A stretch of DNA of 64,000 nucleotides, taken from assembly GCA_016858145.1 (NCBI GenBank), contig JAEHOE010000025.1, positions 186,001-250,000 on the forward strand, in the 5' to 3' direction. A program made the translations under genes and the position numbers. The notes under the pieces are model-generated. The model saw only the letters and a list, made by a program, of their open reading frames with translations, was not told the origin of the DNA and did not search any database. This DNA is from Edaphochlamys debaryana (Eukaryota; Chlorophyta; Chlorophyceae; Chlamydomonadales). Of the stretch, positions 25,001-33,602 are shown one piece after another. How positions within the stretch are numbered: position 1 is the first letter of the stretch; each line of letters begins with the position of its first letter.

Positions 25001-26479
25001 CGCTGCCGCCTCCGCCGAGGCCAGCGCGAGGCGTGTGGCCCTCAGCAGCAGAGCTAGCGCGGCTCGGTGGCTGAGGCAGGGGCTGGGGCCGCCGCGGTCC
25101 CGCTCGACCGCAACGCCCAGCGTTTGCACGTGGGACAGCAGGGCCGCGCCAGCTGCTGAACGGGCGCCCGCGCCCGTGCCTGCGCCCGCACCCGCGCCCG
25201 TGCCCGTACTCGCTCCTGGGTCTGCAGACCCGCCCACGCCTGACCCCGCGCCGCCCTCCGCCAGCTCCAGGGCCCCGCCCACGTCGTCCGGCAGGCCCCA
25301 GGCGGGCAGCCCATCCGCCTCCGCCAGGGCCCGCACGCACAGCGCTAGCAGCGGGTAGCGTTCAGAGGCGCGGACGGGAGGCGGGGCCGAGGTTGCGGCG
25401 GTCAGGACCCCAGACACCAGGAGCCCGGACAGCGACAGGTAGGCAGAGAAGGCGGCGGCGACCGTGGACCTGTGGGCTTGGGTTGCGTCCATGGGCGGCG
25501 GCGGCAGCAGCAGGAGGCCGGCGCGGTCGATCAGGGCGCTGGCGTGGAGGGCTCGTAAGAGGGTGGCGGTCAGGCGCCAGGAAGTGGCGGAGAGCTTGTG
25601 GGCGAGCGTCTGGACCAGGCGCAGCAGGTGGCCCGCGCGGCCGGCGACGCGCTCGTGGCGGGGCGTGGATGTTGGGGCGGAGGGGCCTGCCGCGGAGGCG
25701 GCGCCGCCAGCACGCGCGGCGGACGGTGCCAGCCCTGCGGCTGGCGCCGCTGCTGACGGTCCAGCGGACGGACCGGCAGGCGACGCGTCTGGGCAGTTCG
25801 CTGCCATGTCCCGACGAGTGGCGGGAGGCGTGCGTTGCATCGCCCCCACGGAGGACCCCACGCGGCCTGCCTGCAAGGGCATGTCCGCCAGCGAGGGGGT
25901 CGGGGGGGCCGCCGGAGTCGGGGGAAGTCCTGGCGGTGCCACGGCCAAGGCCTCCGCCGCTTGCGACAGCTGGCGAGCTGCCGCCTGCAGTGTGTCCATC
26001 CGCAGAAGCGTTTCCGCAAAGGCGATGAGGGCTGGGTCCGCGCACGTCAGCGGTTTGATTAGCAGCAGGACAAGCTTCAGCACCGCGCAGCCAGTCCAGC
26101 TCAGAACGTCCTCCCGCGAATCCGAGCTTGCGCCTTGCGACAGATCCAGGCGGAGCGTGACCGCGAGGACCTGCAGCAGCGCCCGTCCGGACCGCTGAAG
26201 GATGGCAGATGCCGCCGGCTCGCGCTCCGCAGCCGCAACGCCGACGAGGTAGTGCTGCAGCGCGTCGAGCTCATTTTCGATCTTGCATAGCTCTGCGGTG
26301 GTGAGCGGCTGCTTAGCAGCGGGTGCGGCGTGTCCGATGCCGGTGGCATTGGACGCGGCCGCGGGAGGTCGCGAGGCTGTTTCAGCCACCAGGCGACTTG
26401 CAGCTTTATCTAAGAATGCTAGTGCGTTGGTTACGTTCGTCGGCAGCGCCACCGCAGGTCGCGGTGCGCGCGGGGGCAT
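22049..26479 (-). CDS. Large MYND-type zinc finger protein (intact copy)
   Basis: Exons 26479-24469, 24240-23360, 23190-22504, 22389-22318, 22126-22049 (TGA), all in phase, 1242 residues. The start is the ATG opening MPPRAPRPAVALPTNV. The first 960 residues are helical and rich in Ala/Leu with long Ala/Gly/Pro-rich insertions, and resemble nothing I can name. The MYND finger is in exon 3 at about residues 1095-1145, with CSNPAC, RCGRCG, YCCRECQ and HWRAGHKEAC supplying the Cys/His ligands. MYND fingers mediate protein-protein contacts, so a scaffold or regulatory role is possible but not shown. Two 24-residue exons (ending LATVEQ and ELVQE) close the protein; the stop is conserved in the second copy. 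Large MYND proteins are numerous in Chlamydomonas-like algae. It lies in the left copy of the tandem duplication. Confidence 0.82.
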
Positions 26480-27292
26480 GTCACCCCCGCGAGATCGAGG
26501 CCAACTGCGGTGGATGAGAGCTCAGGGCTGCTGCTGTGAAGTCAAACGACCTTGTGTATTCAAGTGTGCACGGGACAGGCTGTGGGCTGGGGCTGCAAGC
26601 CCCCGATCTTGCCCGACGATGTGACCCGCCCCAACCCGCCTAGCCCATCGCAGAGCCCGTCTGAGCCCCGCGGAGCCACTGTGCCGCGCTTTCGCTCTGG
26701 CCCTCGTCCCGGCCTGCCGGCTTGCTTCCTCACGGTATGTGCCCCAACCCAGGCAAACGTTCTCGCGCCACCGCCCTACAGCCTGCAATGTTTGCCCCCA
26801 ACAGCCCTGGCAGTTATGCGCCTCACAACGCTGAACCGAGGCCCAAGAACCAACCCCCCAGTTCCCCTCACCCCTGCAGTCCCCTGCCGCCAGGACTCCC
26901 AAACGCTGCAAGCCTGGAACTCTGCCCCAGTTCGGTTTCAGGTCTCAATAGCACAAACACTTGAAAGTCATGGTCATGGTGGTCAAACGCAGCCATCCCC
27001 AGCAGCGCCGCCCTCGCCCTTGCTTCGCTGCGCAACCCTGGCTGTTGCTTGGACATTCGACGTGCGCCCTCTCCTCCACTCCTGCTCTCGCTCTTGTCAT
27101 CGCCCTGCGCTGCGTGTCATCCGAGCCCCCCCCCCCACGGCCTTCGGCTCGCGGCCTCCCTGCAGTCGCTTCCTTCCCTTCCTTCGCTGACCTGGCCGTT
27201 CCCCGACCCCCGGGGCCGGAATGCAACCGGCCGCTCCCACAGCGGTACGAAACCCCCCTTCCTCCGCCGCTCACATCACATTACCTCACTCT

Positions 27293-27434
27293 TCACTTCT
27301 TGGGCGCTCCCCCCGGGCCCATGGCCAGCACCTGGGCCGAGTCCCCCGTGCCGTGGTGGCCCAGGCGGAAGGCGCGGCGCTCGGCGTGCTCGTACAGCTT
27401 GCGCTCCAGTACGGCGCGCCAGATGGCGGGCGTG
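27293..27434 (-). pseudogene. Orphan fragment of the last ATAD3 exon
   Basis: 142 bases appear identical to 33603-33744, the 3' two thirds of the final ATAD3 exon including its stop codon. It still reads [18 protein letters not shown]... to PGGAPKK-stop. The upstream part of that exon (33745-33811), its acceptor and the rest of ATAD3 are absent; similarity breaks abruptly at 27435. It was carried along when the adjacent MYND gene was duplicated. Confidence 0.9.
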
Positions 27435-27714
27435 GGAAAGACAGCCCTAAAATATACACAATTGAGCCTCGAGCCTGTTACGCAATCAGCTAACGCTTCC
27501 TCCTCGCTGCCCCCATGAGGCATGGTGGCCGCCGAGCCGCGGCCTGTGCCTCCTCGGGCTCCGGCGTCTCCTCCCATGGCGCCTGCGGCCGAGATGCAGG
27601 GACAGACCAGGAAGCTCCGTTCAGCGTTACTCATCTGCCGTCTGCTGCCGACCCAGGTAGAAACCTGGAAAGAAAGCTGTCCTCGTGAACCTGGGCAGTG
27701 CCCCCAGCGGAGCT
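27435..27714. other. Junction spacer between duplication copies
   Basis: About 280 bases with no counterpart I can see in the other copy and no gene. They include an AT-richer stretch (aaaatatacacaattgag, 27448 onward). This is where the two copies of the tandem duplication meet. Confidence 0.4.
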
Positions 27715-27863
27715 TTTACCCAAGCCGAGGGTTGCACCGGGGGTTGCACTCCGGCATTGCATGGCCAGAGAGTGACTGTAGACCCCGTCCACGCAGCCCT
27801 CTCAGGGTCACACCACCCTGCCCTCTTCCAGCATTGACCAAGCAACATGGGGGGCGCACGCAG

Positions 27864-30800
27864 TCACACCTGTTGGACCAACTCCTCGAGCTGTGCAATG
27901 ACGTCGTTCCGGTCGGGACTCGTGGTGGATCCTGGAGCCTCCTGGGGGCGCGAGGAGGCAAGGGGGGCGGCAGGTGGGAGTGAGGCCGGACGGCGGTATG
28001 ACGACGGCTCACGACGGTAGAGGAGCGAGTGGAGGTAATGGAGGTGATGGATGCCCTGCTGCCCAACACGGGCTCTGCACGGACACTCCCGATCACCGCC
28101 AGACCATACGGTACCATCGCAAGGTACCAAGACCCGGCCTCACCTGCTCGAGGCTGGACAGGAGATGCGCGAGGAGGTCGCTGCGGCTGAGCCCCCGGAG
28201 GGTCCGCTCGTGGACCTGGGGGGGTGGGACGAGAAGGCCGCGGGGGGTGTCTGAAGCCACCGCGCGGGGAGGGGCTTAAGCAGGTCCCAGGCAGTCAGTC
28301 CGGGCCGTCACCGCCGTTCCCTGGGCACAAAGCACTCCAACCCTGCTCTGACCTCAACACCATCCGTCCATCTACCGACCACAATGGAACACGCCAGGCT
28401 GCAGCCGTGCGAGCAGGTGCAACCTAGCCGCGGTCACCAATCAAGCCCTCCCGACTCACGTAGAAGTCAACCCGGCGCAAGTCAGTGTCAGGCGCGCAAG
28501 CCGGGCCCGGTGCAGCCGCGGGGCCGGGGCCCGGTGCAGCCGAGGGGCCGGGGCCCGGTGCAGCCCAGGGGGCCGGGGCCCGCCTGCGCCACTGGCGGGG
28601 CTCCCGGCTGAGCCACGGAGACGGTGGCGGGGAGGGCTGCGGCCGGAGCGAGCGCGGAGGCGGCCGGAGCCGCCGCCTGGCCGCACGCCTCCTTGTGCCC
28701 CGCCCGCCAGTGCGCCGTCTGGCACTCGCGGCAGCAATAGGCGGCCGACCCACATCGCCCGCACCGCTGCAGCCGCAGCCCCGCCTCGCTGTCGCCCGCC
28801 AGGTTGGCGCAGGCCGGGTTGGAGCAGGCGGGGCGCAGCGCGCGCGCAGCCGTCGGCGGGGCCACGAACGCCCACGCCAGGGTGCCCCCCAGCCCCGTGT
28901 GGGATTCGAGGCGCTGCAGCTCCTCCGCCCCTCCCCCTTGCTGCAGGGCTGCGACCAGGGCCTCCACCCGCGCAATGGTCCCCTCACTGCACCCCACCGC
29001 GCGCAGCTGCCACAGCAGCAGCCGCAGAGCCTCGAGTGGCCAGGGTAGGGCGGCGGCGCTGAAGCCTGCACCGCCGCCGCCACCGCCGCCGCCCGCCGCC
29101 GCCGCCCGCCGCACCTCCTCCGGCCAGGCACGCGCCGCACACACGCAAGCCTCGGCTACGCCCTCCAAAGTGGGCCGGTGCTTGGGCGCCATTGCTATCT
29201 TGCCCGAGTCCTGCAGCCCGTGAAGTAAGGGGCACGGGAAGGGGGGCGTGGGCTCCGGATAGGGACGGGAGCAGGGGCCATGGTTTGCCTGCGGGCCCCC
29301 CGAGCGTGCTCCGACACCATGCCGTGGGCCGCAGGCGACAGGTACCCCTAGATAGGCCGTGCACTAGCGCACTCGCTTGCATTGCACATGCATGGCTGGC
29401 CTACGTATGGCCTACGTATCCTAACCAGCAGGTGTCATCGCCCCGTGCAGTGCCCTGCAACCAAGCTGACCGCACACTCACCAGCAGCAGAATCAGGCAC
29501 GCCCCCAGCAGGGACACCAGGTTTACCTCGCCCTCCAGGAACGCCCGCCAGTCGGGCACGGCGACGGTGCCGGCGGATTGCCACCACGTAGGCACATCCG
29601 GAACCTCCTCCCGCGTGACGCCGGCCTCCGCCTGGGCCTCAGACGAGGGCCCGTCGGGGCCTGCGCTGACGTCAGCACACGCCAAGGGCCCAAGCAGGCC
29701 CAGACAGATGGGGAGCGTGTGGCCCTATGCGAGATCCCCAACCGGCAGCGACTTAATGCTGATTTCCTGGTACCGGCACCTGGCCTGCCCGCGCCCGCCG
29801 ACGCCCGGCAGCTGCCCGCGACGGTTGAGCGCCAGCGCCGTCGCCTCACGCACGAGCCGCGACAGCTCGGGAAGGAGCGAGCCGATGGTGAAGGTGAGCG
29901 ACAGGGGCGTGAACACTTGGCCGCCGATGCCCCCGGGCTGGGCGGCGTCCTGCGGGGCCAAGCCGTCGGGCAGGCAGGACACGAAGTCCCGAGCGCTGAA
30001 GGCCAGGTACTCGGCGGGCCCAACCAGGCCCGTCCGGGCCCAGGCCAGGCCCTGGATCGGCTGGATCAGGACCCGTGCGTCCGTACGGCGTAGGACTTTG
30101 GCGACCGTGGCCACGAGCGGAACCACGTGGGCAACCGGGCCGTAGCACAGCAGCGCAGTGCTGATAGCAACGAAAGCGTCTGCGTCCGCAATGCATCCGG
30201 CAATGGAGGCGGCAGGGCCGCTGGGGTCCTCGCCCGCCCGCCGCAGCAGGTACTCCAGGGTGGGGATGAAACCGCCACGCAGAGCCGCGGCCAGGGGGCG
30301 CGGCGGCCAGGGCGGCAAGACCAGCTTGTTTACTGTATGTGTGTTGGGGCGCACAGGTGGGGACAGGGGCTACCGTAAAGCGTAATGTAGCGCAGTGCAC
30401 GAGGGCACGAGGGGACAGGGGTTTGACATGGGCCTTCAGCGAGGGAACGGACAAGGTTCCATTCTGGGCGCGGGAGGCCCAGTCAGGCCGGCCCAGGCCC
30501 CTAGACCCCAGGCCCAGTCAGGCCCAGGCCGGGCTACACCTCCCAGGGCTCCCACCCACGGCACACGCACACCCACGTGTGGGATTCACGACCGTCGCCG
30601 CCAATTCCACCATCAGCGCCTCCATCAAGCTCAGCAAGTCCCGGGGCACGTCAGCGGCCTCGCCGGCTGCCAGCACGGACGCCCGCAGCAGGGCCCGGCG
30701 GATCTCCACCTCCTGGGAGCCCAGCGCCTGCCCCGGTGCGGCGGCCGTCAAGCGCCAGAGCAGACCCAGCAGGTCGGCGGCGGTGGCGCAGGCGGACTCG

Positions 30801-32744
30801 GGCGGCAGCAGCTGCCGGAAGGCGCCGGTTAGAGGCGCGCCCAGGCCCAGCGCTCCGCCTCCGCCTGCGCGCCGGCCCTGCGCTGCAGCCCCTCCGTCGC
30901 CAGGCCCCTCCGGAGCCAGCTGCCGAGGCCTTGACGCCTCTGCGCTGCTGCCCGCCGGCCCTGCCGCCGTGGGCGCAGTTCCCGCAGAACCCGCTGCACC
31001 TGCCCGCGGCCCCTCCTCCGCTGCCGCCTCCGCCGACGCCAGCGCGAGGCGTGTGGCCCTCAGCAGCAGAGCCAGCGCGGCTCGGTGGCTGAGGCAGGGG
31101 CTGGGGCTGGCGCGGTCCCATTCAAGCAAGCCGCGAAGCGTCTGGACGTGGGACAGCAGTTCCTCGCTGGTCGCGCCTGCGCCTACGCCTGCGCCCGCAC
31201 CCGCGCCCGCGCCTCCCTCCGCCAGCTCCAGGGCCCCGCCCACGTCGTCCGGAATGCCCCAGGCGGGCAGCCCATCCGCCTCCGCCAGGGCCCGCACGTT
31301 TAGCGCGAGCAGCGGGTAGCGTTCAGAGGCGCGGACGGGGATCACGGGAGGCGGGGCCGCGGCCGGGGCTTGCGTGGGCCCCGAACAGCAGGGCCTGCAG
31401 CAGGGAGCGGTAGGAGCTCAGGGCGATCAGAAACGTGGACCGGTATTCGTGTGCCGCGTCCATGGGCGGCGGCGGCAGGCGCAACAGGACTAAGCCGGCG
31501 TGGTCGATCAGGGCGCTGGCGTGGAGGGCTTGGTTCAGGGTGGCGGCCAGGCGGCCGTTGGTGACGGCGAGCTTTTTGGCCAAGGTCCAGAGCATGCCCA
31601 GCACGCCGAACACGTACTCCAGAACGTCCTCGCTGAGGGGCGCGATGGTTGGGGCAGCGCCGCCGTCTCCCGCCAGGGTGGGGGCGGAGGTCCCTGCTGC
31701 CGCCGAGGTCCCTGCCGCCGAGGTCCCTGCCGCCGAGGTCCCTGCCGCCGAGGTCCCTGCCGCCGAAATCCCTGCCGCCGAGGGCCCGGCCGCCGAGGGC
31801 CCGGCCGCCGAGGGCCCGGCCGCCGAGGGCCCGGCCGCCGAGGTCCCTGCCGCCGAGGGCCCGGCCGCCGAGGGCCCTGCCGCCGAGGGCCCTGCCGCCG
31901 AGGGCCCTGCCGCCGAGGGCCCTGCCGCCGAGGTCCCTGCCGCCGAGGGCCCTGCCGCCGAGGGCCCTGCCGCCGACGTCCCTGCCGCCGAGGGCCCGGC
32001 CGCCGAGGGCCCGGCCGCCGAGGGCCCGGCCGCCGAGGAGGCGGGGCTTGGGGCGGAGGCGCCACCAGCCGCAGCCGCTGCCGACGGCCCCGCCTCATCC
32101 GGCCCTGCTGCCGCTGGAGCCCCGGCGCCTGGCGCCGCCGCGGGCGGACCCGCGTAGTCTCCCTGCATCAGCGTGTCCGCCAGCGAGGGGCCGCCGGAGC
32201 CCGGAGCCGGGGGAAGTTCTGCCGGCGGTGCCACGGCCAAGGCCTCCGCCGCTTGCGACAGCTGGCGAGCTGCCGCCTGCAGTGTGTCCATTCTCAACAG
32301 GGTCTCCGCAACGGCGACGAGGGCTGGGTCCGTGCACGTCAGCGGTTCGATTAGCAGCAGGACAAGCTTCAGCACCGCGTAGCAGATGAGGCTCAGGGCT
32401 TCCTCCCGAGAGTCAGGCTCCGCGCCTTGAGACAGATCCAGACGGACCGTCACCGCGAGCAACTGCGGCAGCGACCGTCCGGCCCGCCGCAGGATGGCAG
32501 ATGCCGCCGGCTCGCGCTCCGCAGCCGCGACGCCGACGAGGTAGTGCTGCAGCACGTCGAGCTCATTTTCGATCTTGCATAGCTCTGCGGTGGTGAGCGG
32601 CTGCTTAGCAGCGGGCGCGGCGTGTCCAATGCCGGTGGCATTGGACGCGGCCGCGAGAGGTCGCGAGGCTGTTTCAGCCACCAGGCGACTTGCAGCTTTA
32701 TCTAAGAATGCTAGTGCGTTGGTTACGTTCGTCGGCAGCGCCAC
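27864..32744 (-). pseudogene. Second MYND gene copy, probably a pseudogene
   Basis: Exon structure parallels the intact copy: 32744-30577, 30332-29482, 29210 to about 28488, 28215-28144, 27941-27864. The MYND finger, splice sites and final stop are preserved. Lesions visible against the other copy: (1) the position of the initiator ATG (26479 in the intact copy) has no ATG, and the frame runs back to a stop without one; (2) one extra base near 31355-31375 shifts the frame between LLQALLFGAHAS and the PVRASERYPLL segment; (3) an in-frame TAG at 29725-29727 replaces a Trp codon; (4) exon 3 reaches a TGA at 28488-28490 before its splice donor. It also carries a Ser/Ala/Gly/Pro minisatellite absent from the other copy. 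A functional truncated product from an unseen upstream exon cannot be excluded, nor can assembly errors for lesion 2. Confidence 0.8.
31690..32037 (-). repeat. 15-bp minisatellite coding for AAGPS/AAGTS repeats
   Basis: About 23 tandem copies of a 15-base unit (GCCGCCGAGGGCCCK on +) lie in the first exon of the degenerate MYND copy. They read as repeated Ala-Ala-Gly-Pro/Thr-Ser. The intact copy has only a short Ala/Gly/Pro/Ser-rich stretch here, so the array expanded after duplication or was lost from the other copy. Confidence 0.9.
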
Positions 32745-33602
32745 CGCAGGTCGCGGCCCGTGCGGGTCGCACCCCGCGAGATCGAGGTAAACTGCGGTGG
32801 ATGGGAGCTCAGGGTTGCTGCTGCGAAGTCAAGCAACCTTATGTGTACTTCAGTGTGCGGGGGACAGGCTGTGGGCTAAGGTTGCAAGGCCCCAGGCCCC
32901 GATCTTGCCCGACGATGTGACCCGCCTAGCCCATCGCTGAGCCCCGCGGAGCCACTCGTGCCGCGCTTTCGCTCTGGCCCTCGCCCCCTTCCTGGTTGCC
33001 TCCTCGCGGTACGGGCCCCAGCCCAGGCAAACGTTCTCGCGCCACCGCCCTACAGCCTGCAACACCCCCAACAGGCCGGGCAGGTGTGCGCCTCGCAACG
33101 CCAAACCGAGGCCCAACAACCCCTCAGGTCCCCTCACCCCTGCAGTCCCCTGCCGCCAGAATACCTGAATCGCAACTTGAGCGCCAGTTCGATTGAAGGT
33201 CCCAACAGCACAAACACGAAAGTCATGGTCTTGGTGGTCAAACGCAGCCATCCGCCGCCGCCCTCGCCCTTGCTTCGCTGCGCAACCCTGGCGGTTGCTT
33301 GGGCATCCGACGCACGTGCGCCCTCTCCTCCACTCCTGCTCTCGCTCTTGTCCGCACACCATTGTCAGTCCACCCAGGAGCCATCACCCCCGACCCCCAA
33401 CCCGCGGCCCGTGCCCACCTGTGCCTGCTCGCACAGTCCCCAATCGCACTCCGCAGCGACCTCCCCTCCCAGCAGCCTCCCCTCCCAGCAGCCGCCATCC
33501 CGCTCCTGACCTGCCCTCTCCCCTACCTTCATGGCCGGCGCGCAACCGGCCGCTCCCGCTCCTGCCCCACCCCCCTTCCTCCACCGCTCACATCACCTCA
33601 CT

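Larger units (their letters stand above)
21950..27434. repeat. Segmental tandem duplication, left copy
   Basis: This stretch aligns by eye with 27715-33744. It contains the intact MYND gene, its upstream flank and an ATAD3 tail fragment at its right end. The two copies are offset by about 6.3 kb (ATAD3 tail 27293 versus 33603, exactly 6310). They share long near-identical blocks, for example the MYND exon 3 regions around 22680-23150 and 28620-29150. The left limit is approximate. Confidence 0.85.

Noticed and set aside
27864..32744. Annotation of the second MYND copy as a functional gene
   Set aside because: Four independent lesions relative to the intact paralogue; splice-site conservation alone does not rescue the frame.
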